This document shows positions 9,227-18,052 of a stretch of DNA of 64,000 nt, piece after piece. The DNA is from Endobugula sp047636495 (GTDB lineage Bacteria > Pseudomonadota > Gammaproteobacteria > Pseudomonadales > Cellvibrionaceae), in NCBI GenBank assembly GCA_047636495.1, contig JBLILH010000008.1:1-64000 (forward strand), in the 5' to 3' direction. Positions within the stretch are counted from its first letter, which is position 1. The number at the start of each line of letters is the position of its first letter. The notes under the pieces are model-generated. The model was given only the letters and a program-made list of their open reading frames with translations. It was not told the origin of the DNA and did not search any database. The translations under genes were made by a program, and so were the position numbers.

Positions 9227-10516
9227 TTATTTAGAGAATTCAGCCATTCCACGATAAGGTGCTGCGCCATTTAATTCAGATTCAATCACCAGCAAACGAT
9301 TATATTTCGCTACGCGATCTGAACGACACAAAGAACCAGTTTTAATTTGTCCTGCAGATGTAGCCACCGCAAGATCTGCTATGGTGGTGTCTTCTGTCTC
9401 GCCTGAACGATGAGAAATAACCACTGTATAGCCTGCTTTTTTAGCCATTCTAATGGCCGCTAACGTCTCGGTTAACGTCCCAATTTGATTAAACTTAATA
9501 AGAATAGAATTAGCAATATGCTTATCAATACCCTCTTGTAAAATCTTAGTGTTGGTGACGAATAAATCATCGCCTACCAGCTGAATTTTATCACCTAATA
9601 TTTCGGTCTGATACTTCCAACCATCCCAGTCTGACTCATCCAAACCATCTTCGATAGAAATGATCGGGTATTCTTCACACAACGCCGCTAAATAATCACT
9701 AAAGCCTTCAGCCGAAAACACTTTACCTTCGCCTTTTAAGTGGTACTGACCATCTTCGTAAAATTCAGAAGCGGCGCAATCTAAAGCCAGTGTCACGTCT
9801 GTGCCTAACTCATAGTTCGTTTGTGCAATGGCCTCTTTTATTATTGCGACTGCTTCAGCATTAGACGCCAAGTTAGGTGCGAAGCCACCTTCATCTCCTA
9901 CCGCAGTATTTAAGCCTTTACTCGTTAACACTTTTTTAAGTGCGTGGAAAATTTCTGCTCCGACTTGTAATGCTTCTGCAAAAGTTTTTGCCGCGACGGG
10001 TTGCACCATGAACTCTTGAATGTCGACATTGTTATCTGCATGTTCGCCACCATTCAAGATATTCATCATTGGTACCGGCATAGTGTACTGACCCGGAGTG
10101 CCATTGATATCTGCGATATGCTGATATAAAGGAATGTTTTTTGCGTTAGCTGCGGCTTTGGCAGCAGCCAATGACACCGCCAAGATCGCATTGGCACCAA
10201 AAGTTGCTTTGTTTTCTGTCCCATCGGCATCAATCATTATTTGATCAAGTGCCGCTTGATCGGCTGCATCTTTGCCTACTAGCAATGCCTTAATTGTCGT
10301 GTTGATATGATTAACTGCGGTTAACACCCCCTTACCCAAATAACGATTTTTATCCCCATCGCGTAGCTCTAGAGCCTCTCGCGAACCCGTTGAAGCACCC
10401 GACGGAGCACATGCAGAACCTACCGCACCGCACTCTAAAATAACATCGGCCGATACCGTTGGGTTACCTCGAGAATCTAAGACTTCAAGGGCTTTGATGT
10501 TGACAATTTTACTCAC
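9227..10516 (-). CDS. eno: Enolase
   Basis: Glycolytic enzyme interconverting 2-phosphoglycerate and phosphoenolpyruvate; a magnesium-dependent cytosolic dimer. Motifs include SRGNPTVSADV at the N-terminus, VGDEGGFAPN, SIEDGLDESDWDGW and the enolase signature ILIKFNQIGTLTET followed by SHRSGETEDTTIADLAVA. The start is the GTG at 10516 (read MSKIVNIKA), with GGAGA at proper spacing; the frame continues upstream but the extra residues are not family-like. The product is 429 residues. Starts 31 bp after the kdsA stop, so the two may be co-transcribed. Confidence 0.96.
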   Translation of the reverse strand: MSKIVNIKALEVLDSRGNPTVSADVILECGAVGSACAPSGASTGSREALELRDGDKNRYLGKGVLTAVNHINTTIKALLVGKDAADQAALDQIMIDADGTENKATFGANAILAVSLAAAKAAANAKNIPLYQHIADINGTPGQYTMPVPMMNILNGGEHADNNVDIQEFMVQPVAAKTFAEALQVGAEIFHALKKVLTSKGLNTAVGDEGGFAPNLASNAEAVAIIKEAIAQTNYELGTDVTLALDCAASEFYEDGQYHLKGEGKVFSAEGFSDYLAALCEEYPIISIEDGLDESDWDGWKYQTEILGDKIQLVGDDLFVTNTKILQEGIDKHIANSILIKFNQIGTLTETLAAIRMAKKAGYTVVISHRSGETEDTTIADLAVATSAGQIKTGSLCRSDRVAKYNRLLVIESELNGAAPYRGMAEFSK

Positions 10517-10547
10517 TGATTTCTCTCCGGTAATTAGCAATAAAAAT

Positions 10548-11405
10548 TTAAGAAATAATTAATTCGGGAAGCGATTTAACAACATCATCAACCGCTTTCA
10601 TATGAACTAGAAAAGGTTCTAATTGATCCAGCAGCAAAGCGCTAGGGCCATCACACTTAGCTTGATCAGGATCGGGATGCGCTTCTAAAAACAAACCGGC
10701 TAAGCCTACCGCCAAACCTGCTCGTCCGAGCTCGGCCACTTGATGGCGGCGTCCACTCGATGCGGCACCCATGGGATCTCGACATTGAAGGGCGTGCGTC
10801 ACATCAAATATAAGAGGTGCGCCACGGCTCACGTCTTTCATCGTCCGAAAGCCCAATGTATCGACCACTAAATTATCATAACCAAAGCAGCTGCCGCGCT
10901 CACATAGCATGATTTTTTCGTTGCCGCATTCACGGAATTTGTCCACAATATTTTTCATCTGCCCAGCACTTAAGAACTGAGGCTTTTTAATATTAATAAT
11001 GGCATTGGTTTTTGCCAAGGCTGAAACCAAATCTGTCTGCCGCGCTAAAAAAGCCGGTAGCTGAAGAATATCGCATACCTCTGCCACGGGCTGTGCCTGA
11101 TCAATTTCATGCACGTCGGTAATCACTGGCACATTGAATGTCGCTTTAATCTCTTCAAATATTTTCAAACCTTCATCAAGGCCTGGGCCGCGATAAGAAT
11201 GAATAGACGAACGATTTGCCTTATCGAAGGAGGCTTTGAAAACATAAGGGATGCCCAGTTTCTCTGTCACGGTCACATAGGTTTCGGCTACTTGCATAGC
11301 AAGATCACGAGACTCTAGAACATTCATGCCGCCGAATAAAACAAACGGTTTATCGTTGGCGATATTCATTGTATTAACAGAGATCACAGTAGATGGAGTA
11401 GACAC
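10548..11405 (-). CDS. kdsA: 3-deoxy-8-phosphooctulonate (KDO-8-P) synthase
   Basis: Condenses phosphoenolpyruvate with arabinose 5-phosphate to make KDO-8-phosphate for the lipopolysaccharide inner core. Near-identical to the family over FVLFGGMNVLESRDLAM, KASFDKANRSSIHSYRGPG, DILQLPAFLARQTDLV and FDVTHALQCRDPMGAASSGRR. It starts at a GTG (11405) with AGGT upstream; 285 residues is normal. It sits between pyrG and eno as in Pseudomonas and uses the phosphoenolpyruvate that enolase makes. Confidence 0.95.
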   Translation of the reverse strand: MSTPSTVISVNTMNIANDKPFVLFGGMNVLESRDLAMQVAETYVTVTEKLGIPYVFKASFDKANRSSIHSYRGPGLDEGLKIFEEIKATFNVPVITDVHEIDQAQPVAEVCDILQLPAFLARQTDLVSALAKTNAIINIKKPQFLSAGQMKNIVDKFRECGNEKIMLCERGSCFGYDNLVVDTLGFRTMKDVSRGAPLIFDVTHALQCRDPMGAASSGRRHQVAELGRAGLAVGLAGLFLEAHPDPDQAKCDGPSALLLDQLEPFLVHMKAVDDVVKSLPELIIS

Positions 11406-11433
11406 AATAAGATTACCTGTTTAATAAGTTGAG

Positions 11434-11565
11434 GCCTTTGCACGAAAGCCATTTTACTTATATGCTACGGTAAAAACGCACTCAATCGGGCATTTATATG
11501 TATAAACCCTCTCTTTCCGTGCGCTTTTTCCTTGCCTAAAGAAAAATCATCTTCCGTGCAAAGGC
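11434..11565. repeat. Imperfect inverted-repeat element between pyrG and kdsA (possible MITE)
   Basis: GCCTTTGCACGAAAG at 11434-11448 is matched in reverse by CTTCCGTGCAAAGGC at 11551-11565, 14 of 15 positions, enclosing about 100 bp without an open frame. The end sequence resembles the GAGACCTTTGCA-type ends I recall from some IS5-family elements, but no target duplication is obvious. A small non-autonomous element or a large RNA hairpin in the pyrG-kdsA transcript are both possible. Confidence 0.5.
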
Positions 11566-11578
11566 ATCGAGTTAACAA

Positions 11579-13210
11579 TTAACGCGATGCACTCGCATGT
11601 TCTAGCGCGGCATTCACAAAGCTCGTAAACAAGGGGTGCCCGTCGCGAGGGTTGGAGGTGAACTCGGGATGGAATTGACACGCCACAAACCAAGGATGAT
11701 CTGGAAGCTCAACCACTTCAACAAGACTATCATCCGATGACCAGCCACTAATTTTCATACCAGCGGCCTTAAGTTTTTCAAGATAATAATTATTAAATTC
11801 ATAACGATGACGATGGCGCTCTACGATAGTCTGCGCGCCATAAATAGCGGCCACTTTAGAGCCTGCTTCCAGATGACAATCCTGCGCACCTAAACGCATG
11901 GTTCCGCCTAAATCAGATTGTTCTGAACGCTGCGTAATAGTCCCATCAGCTTCTGTCCACTCAGTAATTAAGCCAATAACTGGGTTAGCACTGTCTTTAT
12001 CAAACTCGGTACTATTTGCGTCGGCCAGCCCCAAAACGTTTCGTGCGAATTCAATCACCGCAGATTGCATACCTAAACAAATACCCAAATAAGGGATTTT
12101 GTTTTCACGCGCATACTGCACCGCCATTAACTTCCCATCAAGACCGCGGCTCCCAAAACCGCCTGGCACAAGCACGGCATCCGCTTTGGCTAAGATATCA
12201 ACGCCAAGCTCTTCGACGTCTTCGGCGTTAATATATAACACGTTTAACTTAGTGCGGGTATGAATACCCGCATGAATCAGTGCTTCGTTAAGGGACTTAT
12301 AAGCATCCAACAACTCCATATATTTGCCTACCATCGCGATGGTGACTTCATGTTCTGGGTTTAACTTACCGTCTTCTACCACGTCCCACTCTGACAGGTC
12401 AGCTTCTGGTGCGGTGATGTTGAACTTTTCCAGAATAATGCTATCCAGTCCGTGCTCCATCAATAACCGAGGGATAGAGTAAATCGACTTAGCATCGCCT
12501 AACGGGACCACGGCGCGCATTTCTACATTAGTAAATAATGCGATTTTACGACAAGAGTCTTCATCAATAGCTATTTCAGATCGGCATAACAGCACATCAG
12601 GCTGCAAACCAAGAGAGCGTAATTCTTTAACCGAATGTTGGGTTGGCTTAGTCTTCGTTTCACCCGCTGTTGCAATATAAGGGACTAGTGTAAGATGCAT
12701 CAGCTGGGCCCGCGCAGAACCGAATTCAAACTTAAGCTGTCGTATCGCCTCTAAAAACGGCTGGGATTCAATATCCCCTACTGTCCCCCCCACTTCTACC
12801 AATGCAATATCATGGCCTTCTGCACCGGCGATAATACGTCGTTTAATTTCATCGGTAATATGCGGAATAACCTGAACGGTGCCACCTAAATAGTCGCCGC
12901 GGCGCTCTTTGCGAATCACTGTTTCATAGACTCTACCCGTGGTAAAGTTATTACGTTTAGTCATTTTAGCGCGAGTAAAGCGCTCGTAATGACCTAAATC
13001 GAGATCAGTTTCAGCACCGTCTTCGGTCACAAACACTTCACCATGTTGAAAAGGGCTCATCGTACCGGGGTCAAAGTTAATATAAGGGTCAAGCTTTAGA
13101 ATGGTCACCTTTAGTCCTCGAGCTTCAAGGATCGCCGCCAACGAAGCGGAAGCAATACCTTTACCCAAAGAAGAGACAACACCACCAGTAACGAAAATAA
13201 ATCGTGTCAT
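11579..13210 (-). CDS. pyrG: CTP synthase
   Basis: Makes CTP from UTP with glutamine-derived ammonia. The amidoligase domain starts TRFIFVTGGVVSSLGKGI and holds the nucleotide-binding residues; the C-terminal class-I glutaminase has the nucleophile motif YLGICLGMQ and ends with HPWFVACQFHPEFTS. ATG 13210 is chosen because the family starts there and AAGGT lies just upstream; the frame stays open to 13354 but the extra 48 residues are not conserved. 543 residues. First gene of the minus-strand run towards rpoS. Confidence 0.95.
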   Translation of the reverse strand: MTRFIFVTGGVVSSLGKGIASASLAAILEARGLKVTILKLDPYINFDPGTMSPFQHGEVFVTEDGAETDLDLGHYERFTRAKMTKRNNFTTGRVYETVIRKERRGDYLGGTVQVIPHITDEIKRRIIAGAEGHDIALVEVGGTVGDIESQPFLEAIRQLKFEFGSARAQLMHLTLVPYIATAGETKTKPTQHSVKELRSLGLQPDVLLCRSEIAIDEDSCRKIALFTNVEMRAVVPLGDAKSIYSIPRLLMEHGLDSIILEKFNITAPEADLSEWDVVEDGKLNPEHEVTIAMVGKYMELLDAYKSLNEALIHAGIHTRTKLNVLYINAEDVEELGVDILAKADAVLVPGGFGSRGLDGKLMAVQYARENKIPYLGICLGMQSAVIEFARNVLGLADANSTEFDKDSANPVIGLITEWTEADGTITQRSEQSDLGGTMRLGAQDCHLEAGSKVAAIYGAQTIVERHRHRYEFNNYYLEKLKAAGMKISGWSSDDSLVEVVELPDHPWFVACQFHPEFTSNPRDGHPLFTSFVNAALEHASASR

Positions 13211-13609
13211 GTAATACCTTAAAAAACGAAATAAGCCTACTAAAAATGCGTTGGGTACAACTCTCTGCAGGCTAAAAAATGAAGCGCCCATAGGGCTACT
13301 GAGATGGGATATCAGCCTACCAGAAAGCCTTTTCCCTCTCAACGAAAAAGTCACTAAGCCTTCACCTATTTTCTATCTAACAACCACACGGACATTATCT
13401 GATCATACTCTAACCACTATCTAATGACTTTTTATCCGCGCTCTAATGATTCTCTAAAAAAAGAGAAAGTCCCCATACAGGCTAATGACAGCGTGACAGC
13501 TCGCTTTTATATGATTTTCATCTATTCTTTGATGTATGGTGGTACTTAGTACTACAGGCTAACCAAACACACTATTATCAATATTCTTTAGACATGGTTA
13601 AATAAGCAC
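13211..13609. other. Divergent intergenic region, pyrG / coiled-coil gene
   Basis: About 400 bp with no convincing gene. It must hold the promoters for pyrG (-) and the 13610 gene (+). A short AT-rich hairpin (TCTCT, A-run, AGAGA) is near 13450. The apparent upstream extension of the pyrG frame in this stretch is not family-like. Confidence 0.5.
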
Positions 13610-15145
13610 TTGAACACAAATATACTCATCGCTACCTTATTGAATATCAGCCTTATACTTATTGCCTCTTGGGTATTTGGGCTTATGTTCATATTTCGCA
13701 TGTCGGAAGAGAAGCAAGTTCTCGCAGAGGCGCTTAAAAAGCTAAAAAAAATGCGTCATAAGGATACCGTTACCAGCGATTCGATTAATGATGGTAACAC
13801 TGTCGATTACGCTATCTTACTTGAGCAAATGGCACTGGATATCAAAGAAAAAGAAAATCGCATCACTGCACTTATGGCCATCAAAGAAAACCAGCAAGAA
13901 GCGAAAAAGCGGCTTCAAAACACTGAAGATGACGCAATAGACCTCTATCTAAAACAACTTGAAAATGACTTTGAAGACACTGAACGTATTATTCTTTCGT
14001 TGCAAGAAGATTTAGATGATAGCCAGCTCGCCATGAAAAATATGAAAGCGCAGTTAGAGGGTAATGAATCGCATACATTGCGTATATCTGTCTTAGAGAA
14101 AACGGAACGCCGACTTCAAGGCGAAAACAAAACGTTACGCAAAACGGGCACGTTACTCGCTGAAAAATTGGACACCCGTAATAAACAGGTCAATAAATTA
14201 AAGAGCGACAATATAAAACTACAGAAATCTATTGCTTCCTTGTCCAACGCATCGAAGGGTCAACTGACTGTCATCAAAAAACTACACGCACAAATTGAAC
14301 GCGCACAAAAGCTCGAAGACTATCAACGAAAATTACTTGATGATCTCGAACAACGTGTAGACACTGAAAAAGACAAGGGCAACGATCTAGAGATCATCAG
14401 AGGAATGGAAAAAGAGCTAGATAGACTTAGAGACACACTAAAACAAACGCTTATTGAAAAAGAATTTATTGAAGAGCATATGTTGGAGCTCGATGAGACG
14501 CTTGAAAAAGCACGAGCAACAGAGCAAGCACTCGCTAGGGCACAAGCAGCGCTTGCTAATCTAGAAGAAAAATTCCCTGAGTATGAGCCACCAAAAGAAG
14601 CGAAAGACGACACCGACAGCACTGAAACTGCGCATCAGCCCGTCATAATAGAAAGGCAACCTTTCACCACTGAAATCCCTGAATTACTTGAAGTGATGGA
14701 AAACAACCGTCTATTTGGATCGTTAATGGAGTTTTGGACAACATTTGATGCACCCCCGTTAAATTTAGTGAAAAACGAAAACATCCCTGTACTACCGATT
14801 CCCGACTGGGTGACAATCAATATTGGCAACAATGATTACTCTGTACTTTTTACCGTCGATAAAGAGTTGGTAAAAATTCTAACAGCGGCTATATTTGCTA
14901 ATAACAAAGAGGATAATGGTGACCAGCAACAGAAAGATACTACAGGAGAGTTATGCAATGTCGTCGCGGGGACAATAGCGTCAGAGATGGATAACGACTT
15001 CTCTGTCGGCACACCGGAACACATAGATTACGAGACAGCAAGCAAGTTATTACGCGAGTCGACATTGGTGGCCGAAACATTAGCTAGCGCACAAGATAAA
15101 CCTGTATATATTGCATTAGTTATACCGAAGGCAAAGAGGATATAA
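13610..15145 (+). CDS. Membrane-anchored coiled-coil protein with CheX-like C-terminal domain
   Basis: I do not know a name for this 511-residue protein. Residues about 5-30 form one hydrophobic helix (LLNISLILIASWVFGLMFIF), so it is probably anchored in the inner membrane with the rest cytoplasmic. Residues about 30-325 are highly charged and heptad-rich, a long coiled coil. Residues about 350-511 resemble CheX/CheC phosphatases: a strand-rich part with FTVDKELVKILTAAIF, then GELCNVVAGTI with Glu447 and Asn450 at the positions of the catalytic Glu and Asn of CheX. The start codon is TTG. The next gene is a response regulator nine bases downstream, an obvious candidate substrate. Function is inferred. 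Confidence 0.75.
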   Translation: MNTNILIATLLNISLILIASWVFGLMFIFRMSEEKQVLAEALKKLKKMRHKDTVTSDSINDGNTVDYAILLEQMALDIKEKENRITALMAIKENQQEAKKRLQNTEDDAIDLYLKQLENDFEDTERIILSLQEDLDDSQLAMKNMKAQLEGNESHTLRISVLEKTERRLQGENKTLRKTGTLLAEKLDTRNKQVNKLKSDNIKLQKSIASLSNASKGQLTVIKKLHAQIERAQKLEDYQRKLLDDLEQRVDTEKDKGNDLEIIRGMEKELDRLRDTLKQTLIEKEFIEEHMLELDETLEKARATEQALARAQAALANLEEKFPEYEPPKEAKDDTDSTETAHQPVIIERQPFTTEIPELLEVMENNRLFGSLMEFWTTFDAPPLNLVKNENIPVLPIPDWVTINIGNNDYSVLFTVDKELVKILTAAIFANNKEDNGDQQQKDTTGELCNVVAGTIASEMDNDFSVGTPEHIDYETASKLLRESTLVAETLASAQDKPVYIALVIPKAKRI

Positions 15146-15154
15146 AAAGCATCA

Positions 15155-16075
15155 ATGAAAATACTTATCGTAGACGACAGTCGTGCCATGCAAACCATCG
15201 TTCGCAGAGGGATAGAGCAGCTTGGCTATCGCTTTTTACAATTCAAGCAAGCCAGAAATGGACTAGAGGCGCTCGATATTATTCGCGTATGGGAACCTAG
15301 CTTTATCATCTCTGACTGGCATATGCCGGAGATGAGCGGAGTAGAGTTATTACATGCAGTCAACCGCGAAATGCTAGGAATTCATATTGGCTTTGTAACG
15401 ACCGAGAGCTCGGAAGAGCGTTTAGCAGAAGCTCAGCAAGCTGGCGCAGCATTTATTATACAAAAACCTTTTGATACAAAAACGCTTCACGAGGCGCTTT
15501 TGCCCATTATACAAGGCCACACTGAAGAGGAAGAATACGCCGGAATTCAGCATCAAGGAACTCAAGAGGAGATAGATAGAATCACCTCAGAACACATCGT
15601 TTTACCTAGCATTCAACAGCTTTCTGAAAAGCTCAACTCATTGGCACTGCATAACATCCAGTTGCAAAGCACGTCTCACATGTCTCTTAGTTCAAGTAAA
15701 TACCCTTATCTATTAGGACTGTACGGAGACAAAGAAAAACAATCAGTACACGCCATTACTATTGCCGACCATAATGCAATCTGTATTTTAGGCACTCTAC
15801 ACAACAAAATTATGGACGGAGCCGCTCAAGTCTCTGTCGCGGATAAAGTATTGGGTAAGCGTATAATGGCCAATAGTAAAAAAACATTACACCATATAGA
15901 AACTTTGCTCTACAACAAAAAAAAAGAACAAACGTTGTTACTACGCAGTACCAATGTCATGCGCAAAGAAAATCCCAACATTCAGAAACTACTGTCCAAG
16001 TCAGATCACCGGTTAGACGTCACGATCGCCATGAAAGGTTCTGGTGCTGGCAACCTGACTTTTATAGTTTCTTAA
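15155..16075 (+). CDS. CheY-type response regulator with C-terminal CheX/CheC-like domain
   Basis: A 306-residue protein whose first 125 residues are a receiver domain: Asp7/Asp8 in ILIVDDSR, phosphoacceptor Asp54 in ISDWHMPEMSG, Thr82/83 in VTTESS and Lys104 in IQKPF. The remaining 180 residues contain no DNA-binding motif; the part YLLGLYGDKEKQSVHAIT through HIETLLY resembles the CheX/CheC-like domain of some stand-alone regulators, but lacks a clear E-N phosphatase motif. It starts nine bases after the coiled-coil/CheX gene and is probably translated from the same message. No histidine kinase is nearby, so the upstream signal is unknown. Confidence 0.8.
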   Translation: MKILIVDDSRAMQTIVRRGIEQLGYRFLQFKQARNGLEALDIIRVWEPSFIISDWHMPEMSGVELLHAVNREMLGIHIGFVTTESSEERLAEAQQAGAAFIIQKPFDTKTLHEALLPIIQGHTEEEEYAGIQHQGTQEEIDRITSEHIVLPSIQQLSEKLNSLALHNIQLQSTSHMSLSSSKYPYLLGLYGDKEKQSVHAITIADHNAICILGTLHNKIMDGAAQVSVADKVLGKRIMANSKKTLHHIETLLYNKKKEQTLLLRSTNVMRKENPNIQKLLSKSDHRLDVTIAMKGSGAGNLTFIVS

Positions 16076-16231
16076 TAAATGTCGTGTGGTGTTACCTAGA
16101 AGCCAACGCTTTGCATACTTTCCTGACATCAAACAATCTGATATGGCGTAAAGTAAAATCATCAGGATACTGCACCCCATATTTATAAAGCTGTACTAAT
16201 GGGTATATTAGGTACGACTATCTTTAGATGT

Positions 16232-16786
16232 CTATTCAAATACACTGACAAGCTGTGCCGTTTCGAATAGGGGTAATCCCACTACCGAAGAATAGCTCCC
16301 CCGTATTTCTTCTACGAAAATAGCCGCTTTACCCTGAATACCGTAACCGCCCGCTTTATCTTTTGGCTCACCCGTATGCCAATATTCGATGGCTTCTGCT
16401 TCAGATATCGGACGAAAACGCACAGATGTCACATTCATTCTCGTTTCTATTCGATCACCCATCACCATGGTTATCGCTGTCATCACTGAGTGCGTATTAC
16501 CTGACAAACGCAGCAGCATGTCGATGGCATTTTGCTCAGACGTAGGTTTTTCTAATACTTTTTCATTGAGTACCACTATCGTATCTGCACCCAACACGGG
16601 TGAATCTTGCTTTAGCGCTGCTCCGGCTTTGGCTTTGTCGCAAGACAAGCGCTGCACATACTCTGTCGGTAACTCGTCTTTACGTTGCGTCTCTTCAACT
16701 TCTACTTTTAGCGTTTTATAGTCAACTCCGATTTGCTCTAACAATTCTCGACGGCGGGGTGACTGCGAAGCCAAATAAATAAACAT
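16232..16786 (-). CDS. maf: Maf-family nucleoside triphosphate pyrophosphatase
   Basis: Maf (YhdE-type) enzymes hydrolyse dTTP, UTP and modified nucleotides and influence septum formation when overexpressed. Seen: the start FIYLASQSPRRRELL, LGADTIVV with the catalytic Asp, RLSGNTHSVMTAIT and DKAGGYGIQG. The start is ATG 16786 with AGGAG seven bases upstream; a start at 16804 is possible but weaker. 184 residues. It is divergent from the toxin-antitoxin patch and convergent with the response-regulator gene. Confidence 0.93.
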   Translation of the reverse strand: MFIYLASQSPRRRELLEQIGVDYKTLKVEVEETQRKDELPTEYVQRLSCDKAKAGAALKQDSPVLGADTIVVLNEKVLEKPTSEQNAIDMLLRLSGNTHSVMTAITMVMGDRIETRMNVTSVRFRPISEAEAIEYWHTGEPKDKAGGYGIQGKAAIFVEEIRGSYSSVVGLPLFETAQLVSVFE

Positions 16787-17422
16787 AGCGTTACTCCTAG
16801 ACATAGTACTTGTGTCGATAATAGGTTGCTTACCGTCAGTATAGAATCAAAAACGACTGGTATAAAGCGATATTCGCTCCACTATTTACCGACACCCCTC
16901 CGTAAGAAAAAGAAATATGAGATAACTTTTTAAAAGGTGGAGCATCATGGAATGACGCCATATCCATTGGCTGACAAATCACACTCGATTACCATTTCAT
17001 CATTATTGATAAATTTACATAAGGCGAGGATCTATTGTAGTACTTGCAGGACAATATTCGTGTTTTCATCGTACGAGTTCGACAACAAAAAACCCCCCGA
17101 GAGCAACTAACTCTCGGGGGTTTTTATTCGACAGAAGTCGAAAGTTCAGCTGTTACATCTACTACTCTTGTGCGTCCGTGCACCCGCAGCATTGACCACT
17201 ATGGAAGGTGGAAATGCAGAAATTGCAGGAGCAAATTTCTGCCGTAAATCCGTTTACATTATGTCGCCCACCTGATCACAGGCCATTGTTCTAATTAAAT
17301 ATTTTAAATGTAAAAAACCAAGATATCCCACTTTGTATACCACTCTAGAGATTGCTGCTATTTTAACCTTAATGGTGTATTTTAGGTGTCATATACACCC
17401 CTCTTTAACTAAAGGTACAAAT
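16787..17422. other. Gene-free stretch upstream of toxin-antitoxin cassette 1
   Basis: About 640 bp with no convincing gene on either strand. It holds a strong terminator (17087-17125), a small hairpin TTCGAC/GTCGAA at 17127-17142, and a 9-bp-stem hairpin GCAGAAATT/AATTTCTGC at 17216-17242. At 17318-17335 is CCAAGATATCCCACTTTG, which recurs in modified form ahead of the second cassette. A 67-codon plus-strand frame (17044-17247) spans the hairpins and is unlikely to be a protein. Confidence 0.5.
17087..17125. terminator. Strong terminator with no obvious gene of its own
   Basis: CCCCCGAGAG and CTCTCGGGGG pair around a short CAACTAA loop and are flanked by A-runs and T-runs, so it can stop transcription from both sides. 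It is more than 280 bp from the nearest gene and resembles the groEL terminator at 18685-18719 in sequence. Confidence 0.85.
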
Positions 17423-17671
17423 ATGGCAACCATTAAACGAAACTACAATATGACTGAAGTCACCTACCATTGGGTCAAGCTACGAGGAAATGGTGAAGTT
17501 TATGCAAGTGAAAGCGAATATATACGTTCTTTAGTCATTAGAGATATAGAGCAAAACAGCGAGACAGAAACCATACGCACCGCTCTAGTTCATTCAGAGC
17601 ACAGTGGTATGAGCAACATGACACCTAACGATATTAAGCAATCAGTACTTAAAAGAAAGAATTTATTGTGA
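17423..17671 (+). CDS. ParD-like ribbon-helix-helix antitoxin
   Basis: An 82-residue protein beginning MATIKRNYNMTEV, with a ribbon-helix-helix-like N-terminus and a helical, acidic C-terminus (ESEYIRSLVIRDIEQ), as in ParD/CopG-type antitoxins. ATG 17423 is chosen because AAAGG precedes it at about seven bases; the frame is open 90 bp further up. Its TGA stop overlaps the toxin ATG (TGATG), typical toxin-antitoxin coupling. RHH antitoxins normally bind their own promoter, probably in the AT-rich 100 bp upstream. The partner toxin is broken. Confidence 0.8.
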   Translation: MATIKRNYNMTEVTYHWVKLRGNGEVYASESEYIRSLVIRDIEQNSETETIRTALVHSEHSGMSNMTPNDIKQSVLKRKNLL

Positions 17672-17961
17672 TGGGTTATCGACTAACCAACGCAGCTCAA
17701 GAGGATATGGATCAACTACTTGATCAAGGTATTGATGATTACGGTGTTGAGGCCGCAATAGACTACTACGGTAAAATAGAAAAACGTTTTGCCTCGCCAG
17801 TAGAACAGCCATACCCTGCTGTGAATGAAATTCGCGTAGGCTATCGTCGTGCCGTTTGTGGAGCTCACTCAATCTAGTATCGAATAGATTCAGAAGAAAT
17901 TGTTATTGCCCGAATTCTAAACAAACAAAATCCTTTAAAACAATTATCTGGACAAAACTAA
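17671..17961 (+). pseudogene. ParE-family toxin interrupted by an in-frame TAG
   Basis: From ATG 17671 the frame reads MGYRLTNAAQEDMDQLL, a ParE/RelE-fold toxin start, and runs through EIRVGYRRAVCGAHSI to TAG at 17875-17877. After the stop the same frame continues YRIDSEEIVIARILNKQNP, the normal ParE C-terminal strand and tail, to TAA at 17959-17961. One base change (for example TAT or TAC to TAG) explains it. The truncated form lacks the last beta strand and is probably inactive. The middle (FASPVEQPYPAV) also looks one or two residues short. The linked antitoxin is intact. Confidence 0.85.
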
Positions 17962-17971
17962 TAATCATAAA

Positions 17972-18001
17972 AAAAACCGAAGGCGCTAACCTTCGGTTTT
18001 T
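17972..18001. terminator. Terminator after toxin-antitoxin cassette 1
   Basis: CCGAAGG and CCTTCGG form a stem with A-runs on the left and T-runs on the right; it begins about ten bases after the original parE stop. To its right comes a groEL-3'-end-like segment, so it may originally have been a groEL terminator, read on the minus strand. Confidence 0.85.
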
Positions 18002-18052
18002 AAGTATTTACAAATGGCGCAAAAAGCTACTACATCATGCCGCCCATTAGGC
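18002..18052 (-). repeat. Displaced copy of a groEL 3' end
   Basis: Read on the minus strand, 18033-18049 gives ATGGGCGGCATGATG followed by TAG, the same last codons (MGGMM-stop) as the real groEL end at about 18746-18763, and a terminator follows in both. The 3' UTR bases are related but diverged, as expected of a groEL end from another strain rather than a recent duplication. Upstream of the MGGMM codons the similarity stops abruptly and toxin-antitoxin cassette 2 begins. Confidence 0.65.

Noticed and set aside
13211..13354. Upstream extension of the pyrG frame
   Set aside because: CTP synthases begin at TRFIFVTGG; the ATG at 13210 has a ribosome site and the extra residues look non-coding.
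17044..17247. 67-codon plus-strand frame
   Set aside because: It runs through a terminator and two hairpins and resembles no protein family.
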